From Panopea generosa (lineage: Eukaryota > Mollusca > Bivalvia > Adapedonta > Hiatellidae): a DNA stretch of 64,000 nucleotides. The position numbers and the translations under genes were made by a program. Positions within the stretch are counted from its first letter, which is position 1. The number at the start of each line of letters is the position of its first letter. Where the stretch lies: positions 29,086,745-29,150,744 of the forward strand of contig CM055898.1 of the NCBI GenBank assembly GCA_029582155.1. Direction: 5' to 3'. The notes beneath the pieces are model-generated. The model did no database searches, was not told where the DNA came from, and worked only from the letters and a program-made list of their open reading frames with translations. This document shows positions 46,495 through 57,905 of this stretch, piece by piece.

Positions 46495-47022
46495 TTGTTG
46501 TTGTATGGTGATTAGTGTCACTTTCAACAATTTTTCGCTCATATCATGATAGTGTCTCATTGTGATCCAGTTAGCTTAGTCGGTTACACGTGCCTGACTA
46601 TCAATCCAGGGGTCGTGAGTTCAAATCCCCTGCCGGCAACAGTCTCCTTGATGATTGATATACAACATTGTGTCTCATAATCATTCATCTCTTACCACTG
46701 ATTCAAGTGGGAAAGTTATCAGTTACTTGCGGAGATGAGGTGTGCTCAAGTACTGGTTAATCCCAGGAAACAGTGATTAGGTTAACTGACCATCTGTTAG
46801 CCCTCGGTGGCATAAAAATGACGCTAAATATTCAATCAATCAATCAATCTAATTGAGACCGTATTCGAAGCGTAACTGCCACACTGCTGAGATTAAAATT
46901 TTCGCTAAATGCTGAGGAAGCTTCTAGTAACACTTTTCAAATCTTTGGTATGACCAAGCAGGGCATCAAACCCATGACCTTCTGCATGCAAGGTGGATGC
47001 TCTACCACTACGACCACCACTG
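46495..47022 (-). mobile_element. SINE-B copy 5, split by SINE-A copy 8
   Basis: The tail half is at 46495-46561 ('TATGGTGATTAGTGTCACTT', 'CAACAATTTTTCGCTCATAT'). The body and tRNA-like head are at 46851-47022 ('AATGCTGAGGAAGCTTCTAG', 'GCATCAAACCCATGACC', 'GATGCTCTACCACTACGACC'). A complete SINE-A sits between them, so this copy is older. Confidence 0.85.
46562..46850 (+). mobile_element. SINE-A copy 8, full length and well preserved
   Basis: The head has 'TTAGCTTAGTCGGTTACACG' and B box 'GTGAGTTCAAATCCCC', followed by the body and the tail 'GACGCTAAATATTC' plus (AATC)n. It is the best copy for defining the family consensus: tRNA-like head about 70 bp, whole element about 290 bp. It is inserted in SINE-B copy 5; the flanking ATTG repeat is too short to be a firm target duplication. 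Confidence 0.95.
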
Positions 47023-47152
47023 GGTTTTCTTTTTGATGAGACTATTACTGAGAAACACTGGTTCAAAAAGAGACTTCTATTTCTCATAAATTAAACCATT
47101 TAACAATTTTTCTTATTCCAACATTTCAAAAAAAAAGAAGACCATTTAACAT

Positions 47153-47447
47153 TTGATTGATTGATTGATTAATTATATATATATAGCTTCATTTTTATGC
47201 CATCAAGGGCTAACAGATGATCAGTTAACCTAACCACTGTTACCTGGGATCCTGGAAGGTTAACCAGTACTTGAGCACACCCCATCATCACAAGTAACTG
47301 ATAACTTTCTCACTTGAATTAACAGTGAGAGACGAATGATAATGAGACACAATATATCGTTTATCAAAAATCACAGAGACCCGCTCGGGGATTTGAACTC
47401 ACAACCCCTGGAAAGACACACTATTGACTGAGCTTATTGGGCCCAGC
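47153..47447 (-). mobile_element. SINE-A copy 9, full length
   Basis: GATT-repeat tail at the left, body 'CCACTGTTACCTGGGATCC' and 'CTTTCTCACTTGAATTAAC', head 'GGGGATTTGAACTCACAACC' at the right. A short TA run interrupts the tail. Confidence 0.88.
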
Positions 47448-47643
47448 TTCATTAAACAAGCAAATTGTTTTGAATTAATAATTATATAACAGCAAGTGTT
47501 GGACTTAATGTCACATAATGAACTTGTTTTACAGTATATAAATACCAGTGGATACCACCATCATGACATTGTATATTATAAAGTATTTAGAACAAAATGT
47601 AAATATAAGGATATGATTATGTACTATATAAATTAAAGGTATA

Positions 47644-47680
<37 letters not shown>

Positions 47681-48445
47681 TATACAACACACATATATAT
47701 TTATATATATTGTGTGTATAACTATACACCAGTATATATGAGACAACATGTTACAGTGTATAAGTATAAACAGATCAAGGTAATAGTATATTTATAGATG
47801 TAATACAGACCATATATAGAATTAAAGCATTAATTAAAGTCATAAACCTATGCTATTTTAAAGGCAGCACATGATCCCCCCCCCTTATAATTAAATCAAT
47901 GTGAGAAAAAAATCCTGTAAAGAACAATTAAAAAAAAAATGTTTGTGTTTTTATTAAATTTCACTTTGATAATTCCTTTTATGTATTAAATCATATAAAA
48001 CAAATAATTATACATTCCAGAAATTCTGATGTTTTTTTTAAGAAATAATTAAAATTGATATATAGTTATTAACCGATATATTTATCAACCATTTATAATT
48101 ATATTCCTTGCTGCACTGAACAGAAGACGTGTTTTCTGTGGATGATTGTTTGTTTATACGATCTTCTGTCACACTCTGGCACTCCGTTATAATTAATGTC
48201 AACTTCTGAATGCTAATTGACAAATAAATAATTAATAGAGCAAACATTAAAATTACCTCTTTAATCATCTAGGGTGCATTCTAGATTAAAAATCTTTTAA
48301 AGTCTTGTGTATATAATGTATTATTCTTTTATCTAAGTCTCATCTGTGTTTAAATTAAATATACAATATATATGTATACGCAATATATAACATTACATTT
48401 AACAAATAACCAAACCGTTCTATAAAGAATTATAAGAGATTGTAT
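47448..48445. other. very AT-rich DNA with (TA)n tract
   Basis: (TA)n at about 47646-47680 with further TA-rich stretches to 47740. No gene. Confidence 0.5.
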
Positions 48446-48449
48446 TTAA

Positions 48450-48671
48450 CCCTTTACTCCATAGATACGCATTTTCCTGCACCAATCACAGAATGCCTTT
48501 GAAAACAGTGCAGGAAGAGTTCAGATTGCACATGACGAGCAATCTGAACACTTCCTGCACTGTTTTCCACTCTGTCAGCTAATATAAACATAATTCACCC
48601 ATGACTGATATGTGGTGAATTAATGCTTTCTATATTAGAGGTGTCCACAGGTGTCTATATGAAGTAAAGGG
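48450..48671 (-). mobile_element. piggyBac-like MITE copy 4 (222 bp)
   Basis: Perfect TTAA on both sides (48446-48449 and 48672-48675). Ends CCCTTTACTCCATAGAT and GAAGTAAAGGG. Reverse orientation relative to the other three copies. It has the same palindromic centre and exactly the same length as copies 1 and 3. Confidence 0.9.
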
Positions 48672-48675
48672 TTAA

Positions 48676-49500
48676 AACATGTAAATGTAGACTAGTTTAT
48701 TGTAATTTAATTAAAGTAAAAAAAGTTCTATTTGTTATGTACATATTACATATAAACAAATTTTCGCATTGCTACAATTTAATTTAGTCAATTAAAAAAA
48801 AAAGCAGCTGATTTAAAAAAAGGGCAATTTTGGAGCAGTATATATACTCCATAAATACACAAAATTAATGTTTCTATTGCAAAAAAGTATACTATACATA
48901 GACAATCAAACATAATATCTACAATAATGTGTTGTATCTAGCCTATTAGAAAGTCTTATTTGTCAGTTATTGTAAATACCATTTAAATTCATTTATAATT
49001 TATAAAAGAAAAAGGGGCATTTTAAAGTAAAAATACAATCACTTATAAGAATAAGTAAGAGCCGTTATTATCATTACAAATCAATATAATCTGAATGCCT
49101 CTAAAATTCATCTCTGACCTTTTAAGATTACCTAATTTGGTTCCTTTCATGAATATTTCTCCTTATTTTCCATTATAAGTTACAAGGGTGGGAACCTATG
49201 TCAAGCTGAATGCTTATTACAAAATACTTTTTCAAAACCTTGTTTAAGTGATTTTTCTTTTCAATTTTGGGTACATGTATAGATATTATAGTTCCCACTG
49301 ACAGCTGGGTATTTAGAGCAATTTGTTTCATCGATATACAATTCAGTGCGACCTACAAAATTCTAGATTACCTCAAAACAGTTGAGTGTCATGTTTGGTA
49401 ACGTTTACATTCAGAATGAAGCACAACTGTTTTGAGGTAATCTGGAATTGTGTAGATCACGCTTTTGAACACAATTTAATCTTTTTTTTGCCTCTGCTTT
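48676..49500. other. AT-rich sequence, nothing identified
   Basis: No supported feature. Confidence 0.4.
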
Positions 49501-50440
49501 GTCTTATTTATACCAAATCCTTTAAAAATGAGCCTATCTCAACTGTTATGTCTAAACAATACTCGAGACATTAAGGTAATTGAAATAATACTTAAAATAG
49601 ATCAGTAAAGCAGAATTTACCAATTTTCCAATGTATTCCTATGTTACAGAATCAAAGTCCCCTTACTGTGTTTTGTCCTCTTAATTATAGAATTTCAAAA
49701 GATTTGCTTCTGATTATTAAGTTATTGCACTGAAACCAAAGTGCTACATATTTTCACAAATTAAAGGGGTATAACTCTACAACGCCAGAAATATAGCCTG
49801 TATTTTGCCATTATAAACATTGTATAAGAATTTCAAAAGATTTTATTCAGGCATTCTTCAGTTATTGCATGGAAACTAAAATGTGACAGACGGATGGACA
49901 CAGACCTAAATTAGTGTTTCCCGCTTTTCGCAAAGCAGAGGACAAAAGCGGAATTTTCCTTTTTCCCATAGTATTCTTATGTAAAATCGATATACTGAGC
50001 CCCTGTTGAGACTAGCTCCTTATTTGATCTAATTTGAAATTCCTATACGAAATATGAATGAATTTGATTTTACGCTTCTTGAGAAGAAGTTTATTAAATG
50101 TAATTTTCCCTTTGTTAAATTGACATGTCGCGTGGCAGGGACAATTTTGACCCTAGGGTCATGGCTTGTGCAAACTTGATAGAAACCCATTAGATGATAC
50201 TACAGGCAAAATATCAAAGCTCCAGGCTTTGCACTTTTGGAGCAGAATCTTTTGTACTTTTGAAAAAAAAAATACTGATAACCCCTGGGGCGGGGCCAAA
50301 ATTGACCCCAGGGTCATCATTTGAACAAACTTGAGTGAGCTTTGTTTAAGAATGTTTCACAAAAAATTTGGTAAAAATCTGTCAAGTGGTTTCAGAGAAG
50401 TTGTTTGAGGGCTTTGCTCAGATGAGCTAAAAAAGAAAAT
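49501..50440 (+). repeat. G/K-superfamily degenerate element
   Basis: Contains 'CTTAAAATAGATCAGTAAAG', 'TTGACCCTAGGGTCATGGC', 'GGTTTCAGAGAAGTTG' and a 3' end 'GCTCAGATGAGCTAAAAAAG', typical of the family. No 5' end is recognisable. Non-coding. Confidence 0.6.
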
Positions 50441-51020
50441 TTTATAAATAACTTCAATACACTTAAATAAATGCTGTTGTCACATATTGGAAAAATTTGT
50501 ATACAAAAGTAACAATTAAACTGATGTTGAGTCCTCAACATAATCCACATACTCAAACAGAAAGTCTATAAAACAAAATAATTAAATTTATTATAAGCCA
50601 TCAAGCCGTCATCCACCAGGGGGAAAACAGTTTCACCGGTGAACTAATCATTAATTCCTCGCAACCCTCTAGCTTACATTGTGTTAACGTGGCCTACTGA
50701 TCCAGATAGGAGAGAGTTTGACGTCAATGCCTAACTAGCAATAGCAAACAGTATGAGCAAACTCATTTATAATGATGAACATATGTATATAAACACAATC
50801 CTTCCTCATGAATGAATGTATTTAGGCCAGACTTCTTTATTTGTTGATTTATGAAATCCACCTATCTGTTACAATTTTGTTCACTCTGCAGTCTCATGAG
50901 TATAGAATACTAGGATAGTAACTATGGGAACTTTTTAAGTAACTTCTAGCCGTGCTGATTTACATGAACGATTCCATTGGCTGAGGAAACATCTGCATCT
51001 ATTTTTTAAATTTTCTGCCG
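50441..51020. other. unique sequence, possibly conserved non-coding
   Basis: 50590-50750 is GC-richer and non-repetitive ('CCATCAAGCCGTCATCCACC', 'TTTCACCGGTGAACTAATC'). No open exon is visible. A regulatory role is only a guess. Confidence 0.3.
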
Positions 51021-53741
51021 ACTGTCCACAATGGTATATTTCTCACACTTGTCCACAATGGCATATTTCTCACACTTGTCCACAATTGTACATTCAAATT
51101 CTCACACTTGTCCATAATGGTACATTTCTCACTCTTGTCAACAATGGTAAATTCAAATTCTCACACTTGTCCACAATGGTACATTTTTCACACTTGTCCA
51201 CAATGATATATTTCCCACACTTTTCAATATGGTATATTTCTAACACTTGTTCAAAATGGTACATTTCTCACACTTGTCCACAATGACATATTTCTCACAC
51301 TTGTCCACAATGACATATTTCTCACACTTGTCCACAATGGTATATTTCTCACACTTGTCCACAAGGACATATCTCTCACACTTGTCTACAATCTCACATT
51401 TATCACACTTGTCCTCAATGCTACATTTCTCACACTTGTCCTCAGTGCTACATTTCTCATACTTGTCCACAATGGTACATTACTCACACTTTCCAATATG
51501 GTACATTTCTCACACTTGTCCACAATGCTACATTTCTCACACTTGTCCACAATAATATATTTCTCACACTTGTCCAAAACCACATTTCTCACACTTGATC
51601 ACAACAATACATTTCTCACACTTGATCACAATAGTACATTTCTCACATTTGACCACAATGGAACATCTCTCACATTTGATCACAATACTACATTTCTGAC
51701 ACTTGTCTACAATGGTACATTTCTCACACTTGATCACAATAATACATTTCTCACACTTGTCTACAATGGTACATCTCTCACACTTGTCCACAATGATATT
51801 TTCTCACACTTGTCCACAATGGTACACTTCTCACACTTGTCCACAATGATATATTTCTCACACTTTTCAATATGGTATATTTCTAATGCTTGTCAACAAT
51901 GGTACATTTCTCACATTTGTCCACAATGATATATTTCTCACACTTGTCCAAAATGCTACATTTCTCACACTTGATCACAAAAATACATTTCTCACACTTG
52001 TCTACAATGGTACATCTCTCACATTTGTCCACAATGCTACATTTCTCATACCTGTCAACAAAGATATATTTCTCACACTTGTCCGTTATGATATATTCTC
52101 AAACTTGTCAACAATGGTATATTTCTCACACTTGTCCACAATGCTACATTTCTCACACTTGTCCACAATGATATATTTCTCACACTTGTCCACAATGATA
52201 TATTTCTCACACTTGCCAATAATGGTACATTTCTCACACTTGTCCATAATGGTTCATATCTCACACTTGTCCACAACGGTACATTTCTCACACTTGCTCA
52301 CAATGGTACATCTCTCACATTTGTCCACAATGCTACATTTTTCACACTTGCCCACAATGACATATTTCTCACACTTGTCCACAATGGTACATTTCTCACA
52401 CTTGTCCACAATGGTATATTTCTCACACTTGTCCACAAGGACATATCTCTCACACTTGTCTACAATCTCACATTTATCACACTTGTCCTCAATGCTACAT
52501 TTCTCACACTTGTCCTCAGTGCTACATTTCTCATACTTGTCCACAATGGTACATTACTCACACTTTCCAATATGGTACATTTCTCACACTTGTCCACAAT
52601 GCTACATTTCTCACACTTGTCCACAATAATATATTTCTCACACTTGTCCAAAATGCTACATTTCTCACACTTGATCACAACAATACATTTCTCACACTTG
52701 ATCACAATAGTACATTTCTCACATTTGTCCACAATGGAACATCTCTCACATTTGATCACAATACTACATTTCTGACACTTGTCTACAATGGTACATTTCT
52801 CACACTTGATCACAATAATACATTTCTCACACTTGTCTACAATGGTACATCTCTCACACTTGTCCACAATGATATTTTCTCACACTTGTCCACAATGGTA
52901 CACTTCTCACACTTGTCCACAATGATATATTTCTCACACTTTTCAATATGGTATATTTCTAATGCTTGTCAACAATGGTACATTTCTCGCATTTGTCCAC
53001 AATGATATATTTCTCACACTTGACCACAATGCTACATTTCTCACACTTGTCCAAAATGCTACATTTCTCACACTTGATCACAAAAATACATTTCTCACAC
53101 TTGTCTACAATGGTACATTTCTGACACTTTACCACAATGGTACATCTCTCACATTTGTCCACAATGCTATATTTCTCATACTTGTCAACAATGATATATT
53201 TCTCACACTTGTCCGTTATGATATATTCTCAAACTTGTCAACAATGGTATATTTCTCACACTTGTCCACAATGCTACATTTCTCACACTTGTCCACAATG
53301 ATATATTTCTCACACTTGTCCACAATGCTATATTTCTCACACTTGCCAATAATGGTACATTTCTCACACTTGTCCATAATGGTTCATATCTCACACTTGT
53401 CCACAACGGTACATTTCTCACACTTGCCCACAATGGTACATCTCTCACATTTGTCCACAATGCTACATTTTTCACACTTGTCCACAATGACATATTTCTC
53501 ACACTTGTCCTTTATGATATATTTTTCAAACGTGTCAACAATGCTATATTTCTCACTCATTGTGGACAAGAGTGAGAAATATATCATTGTTGACAAGTGT
53601 GAGAAATATATCATTGTTGGCAAGTGTGAGAAATGTACCATTATGGACAAGTGTGAGAAATGTACCATATTTAAAATGTGAGAAAATATCATTGTGGACA
53701 AGTGTAAGAAATGTAGCATTGTGGACAAGAGTGAGAATTAT
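51021..53741. repeat. 27-bp minisatellite, about 100 copies, with terminal inversion
   Basis: The plus-strand unit is 'CACTTGTCCACAATGGTACA' plus TTTCTCA. Because 27 bp is nine codons, long frames stay open on both strands (MVHFSHLST one way, DKCEKCTIV the other); the CxxC spacing in the latter comes from the unit. A block of about 1075 bp is repeated; the marker 'TTCCAATATG' is at 51491 and 52565. At 53545-53583 the orientation flips, and the last 180 bp consists of the reverse-complement unit. Confidence 0.96.
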
Positions 53742-54351
53742 GTATTCATTCATAAATACCTCACGGAAATACATATTCATTCATAAAAATTTTGTAACCT
53801 AACAGAATTAATTATTCATCTTAAAAAAATCACACAGAGTTGTATGCAAGATAAATATCTTTCATGAAACCTATATATGAGCCATCCCAAATAGATATCC
53901 CTCGGGCAAAATTTCCATCCACACCTTATACCTCTGTTCCTGCAAAGTCTCATCTTGAAGAAAATATCAGCCATCAATATAAGCACTTTAATTAAGTCAA
54001 CATAATCAGAAACAGTACTAATCAATGTTCCAGTGAGTTGCACTAAAATTATTGTTGGCTCAAATTATACCACATTAGATTACAATATTATCATAAATAA
54101 ATTGACTGCATAAATAATTTGTAATATAAGATTATATAATTATTTTGTGTGTAAAGCGACTGTCAATTTTGAAACACTGTAGCATGAAATTTTACCCATT
54201 ATTTCCTTACTTAATTACCAGAGAATGTGCAAGACAATTGGCTGTGTAGTATTAACGATAAACTCATCAACCTGCCAACTAATTTATTCACAAGTCATTA
54301 TTAATCAGCAAAAAATAAGAAGTATTCATTTACAAGAGAATATGTTGTTGT
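53742..54351. other. AT-rich sequence, nothing identified
   Basis: A short plus-strand frame at 53864-53995 looks mildly protein-like but has no splice context. No supported gene. Confidence 0.35.
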
Positions 54352-54812
54352 TGTTTTTTTAATGAGGTGTAATGCTATTTTCCACACATTTTGGGTTATA
54401 TATGGCATGTCCAGTTTTATTGGTGGATAAATCTGAGTAGAACCACCATCCTTCCACAAGTAACTGAGACCGCAGCGTGGTCTAGTGGTAGAGCGCCCGC
54501 CTCGCATGTGGAAGGTCATGGGTTTGATCCCCGGCCGGGTCATACCAAAGACTTTAAAAATGGTACTAAAAGCTTCCTTGCATGGGGCTCAGCATTTAGA
54601 GAACAGTTCTAGGTCTGGTCGGCCCCGTGTCAGTATAATGTGACTGGGTGGGGTATCATACCACGTGTCTGCAGCATGATACTCCAGTGTGACAGCGCTC
54701 AGAATACTGTCTCAAGTAGACACCATCGCGATATGACTGAAAAAATGTTGAAAGCGACGCTAAACACCATACAACAACAACAACACAAGTAACTGGCAAA
54801 CTTTATCACATA
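54352..54812 (-). mobile_element. SINE-C copy, split by SINE-B copy 6
   Basis: The left part, 54352-54466 ('TATATATGGCATGTCCAGTT', 'GTAGAACCACCATCC'), continues at 54784-54812 ('AAGTAACTGGCAAACTT') after the SINE-B. Rejoining the two sides at the duplicated CACAAGTAACTG restores the family order seen at 33635. Confidence 0.8.
54467..54783 (+). mobile_element. SINE-B copy 6, full length with target duplication
   Basis: Head 'GACCGCAGCGTGGTCTAGTG' with B box 'GGGTTTGATCCCC', core 'GTCAGTATAATGTGACTGGG', 3' part 'TGTTGAAAGCGACGCTAAAC' and (CAA)n tail. It is flanked by the 12-bp direct repeat CACAAGTAACTG (54455-54466 and 54784-54795). It is the best copy for the family consensus (317 bp). Confidence 0.96.
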
Positions 54813-54829
54813 CAGCTTTTGGAGCGGGC

Positions 54830-55043
54830 ACAGTCAATGTGATGATTGATATATGACATTGTGTCTCATAATCATTTGTCTCTCATCACTGATTCAAGTG
54901 GGAAAATTATTAGCTACTTGCAGAGATGGACGGGCTCGAGTATTTGTTAACCTTCCAGGATCCCAGGAAACAGTGGCTAGGTTAACTGATCATCTGTCAG
55001 CCTTCGATGGTATAAAAATTATGCAAAATATTTAATCAATCAT
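54830..55043 (+). mobile_element. SINE-A copy 10, head missing
   Basis: Body from 'CAGTCAATGTGATGATTG' through 'GATTCAAGTGGGAAAATTA' to the tail 'TTATGCAAAATATTTAATC'. 5'-truncated. Confidence 0.85.
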
Positions 55044-55524
55044 ATTCACAAGTCATTATTAATCAGCCAAATAAAAAATCATTTAGAAGAGAATGTGAAA
55101 GACAATTTAAGTTCCAATATAGTAATAACAATAAACTAATTAACACACTGTAATCAACTTATTCACAAATCATTATTAATCAGCCAAAATGCTAAATACA
55201 AAAGATATTTCCTTGGCCAAAATAACTGACACTATAATGACTTGACAGGTATTATTTCTGTTTTACGTCATGCACCTCCATTTATAAATACACATTACCT
55301 ACAAAAACTTTTCTGTTAATTAAAACTTGGCCTTTGATGTCAGTTAACTTTATTTTTATCAGTCATCACAAGTATAAAATATAGCTTTATATAGTCATCA
55401 TAACAAAATTGACTGAAGTCCTGATATACCCAAGGCAACAGGATAATTCCAGATTTACAAGGGAATAATTTCAAGCTTGTCAACATAAAAAGTTATAATT
55501 CAATCTACAGAAACTTGTGTAATT
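55044..55524. other. AT-rich sequence
   Basis: 'ATTCACAAGTCATTATTAATC'-like text recurs three times between 54290 and 55185, pointing to a loose tandem or segmental repeat around the SINE cluster. No gene. Confidence 0.4.
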
Positions 55525-55935
55525 CCAGGTAAGAACAGAATCACTGTCAATAGCTCTGCTGTGGGGTAGGAATCATCCGAATGGGTGTCATTCATTTTAA
55601 TTTTTTTTTGTCATGTTCACTATAATTGTGGTTAAATTACCAACCACTGTGTAGTTCCAGGGAGCCATATAAGTGATGTTTAAAGAATAGGATCACTGTA
55701 GCTCATACATGTGGTAAGAAGCAACAAATTGAGCAATACAATAAAATTTGCTGAAACTCTGCAGTTCTGCAGGTATCAAGGTTCTAGGTTAATTCTGCAT
55801 GTTTGTTTATTGATGCGATTTTTTAAAGCTGTATGTTATTGTTTTGTTTTTGTATGTGCAGAGGGAACCAGGAATCTTCCTTCCTGCCTACACTGTGTTG
55901 GTCCGCTGTAAAACCACATTCACTGCATTCCATTC
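55525..55935 (+). mobile_element. dispersed element F, copy 2
   Basis: Aligns over its length with the complement of 6266-6680, including 'AGTTCCAGGGAGCCATA', 'GTAAGAAGCAACAAATTGAG', 'GTATCAAGGTTCTAGGTT' and the 3' end 'TGTTGGTCCGCTGTAAAACC'. Overlapping short frames here are not genes. Confidence 0.75.
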
Positions 55936-56221
55936 TAATTACAGAGTCCCCCAAAAGAGAGGGTACATATGAACCTAGAACAGATGCATGGGAAATGAAT
56001 GCATTACTGAGAAAAATGACATTCATTGGATGCATAGGAAATAAGGTAAAGATGCAGAAACTTAAAATGAAAGCATGGGAGCCTTTGAAGGAACAGAAGC
56101 ATTAAAAAGTGTATCTAATGAATTGAAAATGGGTGCATGTTAACCCTGGAACAAATATTTAGGAAACTGGGAATTGATGCCTGTAACCAAGTTATGCATG
56201 AGAATCCAATTCCCACAACAT
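55936..56221. other. short unique spacer
   Basis: No feature recognised. Diverged repeat text similar to the satellite begins near 56150. Confidence 0.35.
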
Positions 56222-57905
56222 GAGGATAGTTCAAGCACTGGCCAGCACATCGTCAGTATAGTGTGACTTGTTGGAGTATTATACCATGCAACAAGGATAG
56301 TTCAAGCACCAGCCAGCCCATCCTCAGTATAGTGCAACTGGTAAGGGTCATATGTCATGCCAGATGGATAACTGAAGCACCGGCCAGCCCATCGTCTGTA
56401 TACTGCAACTGGTAAGGGTCATATGTCATGCCAGATGGATAACTGAAGCACCGGCCAGCCCATCATCTGTATACTGCAACTGGTAAGGGTCATATGTCAT
56501 GCCAGATGGATAACTGAAGCATCAGCCAGCCCATCATCTGTATACTGCAACTGGTAAGGGTCATATGTCTTGTCAGATGGATAACTGAAGCACCGGCCAG
56601 CCCATCGTCTGTATACTGCAACTGGTAAGGGTCATATGTCTTGTCAGATGGATAACTGAAGCACCAGCCAGCCCATTGTCTGTATACTGCAACTGGTAAG
56701 GGTCATATGTCTTGTCAGATGGATAACTGAAGCACCGGCCAGCCCATCGTCTGTATACTGCAACTGGTAAGGGTCATATGTCATGCCAGATGGATAACTG
56801 AAGCACCGGCCAGCCCATCATCTGTATACTGCAACTGGTAAGGGTCATATGTCATGCCAGATGGATAACTGAAGCACCGGCCAGCCCATCGTCTGTATAC
56901 TGCAACTGGTAAGGGTCATATGTCATGCCAGATGGATAACTGAAGCACTGGCCAGCCCATCATCTGTATACTGTAAATGGTAAGGGTCATATGTCATGTC
57001 AGATGGATAACTGAAGCATCGGCCAGCCCATCGTCTGTATACTGCAACTGGTAAGGGTCATATGTCATGCCAGATGGATAACTGAAGCACCGGCCAGCCC
57101 ATCATCTGTATACTGCAACTGTTAAGGGTCATATGTCATGCCAGATGGATAACTGAAGCACCGGCCAGCCCATCATCTGTATACTGCAACTGGTAAGGAT
57201 CATATGTCATGTCAGACGAATAAGTGCACTGGCCAGCCCATCATCTGTATAGTGCAACTGGTAAGGGTCATATGTCTTGTCAGATGGATAACTGAAGCAC
57301 CGGCCAGCCCATCGTCTGTATACTGCAACTGGTAAGGGTCATATGTCTTGTCAGATGGATAACTGAAGCACCGGCCAGCCCATCGTCTGTATACTGCAAC
57401 TGGTAAGGGTCATATGTCATGCCAGATGGATAACTGAAGCACCGGCCAGCCCATCATCTGTATACTGCAACTGGTAAGGGTCATATGTCTTGTCAGATGG
57501 ATAACTGAAGCACCGGCCAGCCCATCGTCTGTATACTGCAACTGGTAAGGGTCATATGTCATGCCAGATGGATAACTGAAGCACTGGCCAGCCCATCATC
57601 TGTATACTGCAACTGGTAAGGATCATATGTCATGTCAGATGAATAAGTGCACTGGCCAGCCCATCATCTGTATACTGCAACTGGTAAGGGTCATATGTCA
57701 TTCCAGGTGGATAACTGAAGCACTGGCCAGCCCATCATCTGTATACTGCAACTGGTAGGGGTCATATGTCATGTCAGATGAATAACTGAAGCACTGGCCA
57801 GCCCATCGTCAGTATAGTGCAACTGGTAGGGGTAATATGTCATGCCAGATGGATAAGTGAAGCACGGCCAATGGCCAGCCCATCATCAGTATAGTGCGAT
57901 TGGTC
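56222..57905. repeat. 71-bp satellite related to the SINE-B core, about 24 copies
   Basis: 'GATGGATAACTGAAGCACCG' recurs every 71 bp (56363, 56434 and so on), followed by 'GCCAGCCCATCATCTGTATA' and 'CTGGTAAGGGTCATATGTC'. The first, most diverged unit (56232 onward) reads 'GTCAGTATAGTGTGACTTG' then 'TTGGAGTATTATACCATG'. It aligns base for base with the SINE-B core 'GTCAGTATAATGTGACTGGG' then 'TGGGGTATCATACCA'. The array therefore appears to have been amplified from a SINE-B internal segment. Confidence 0.93.

Noticed and set aside
51240-53780. Cysteine-rich (CxxC) and HLS-rich frames as zinc-binding or repeat proteins
   Set aside because: They follow directly from the 27-bp satellite read on either strand; there is no start context, splice signal or non-repeat domain.
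53864-53995. Small plus-strand gene beginning MKPIYEPSQIDIP
   Set aside because: Only about 43 codons, with no splice or promoter context; the opposite strand is also open.
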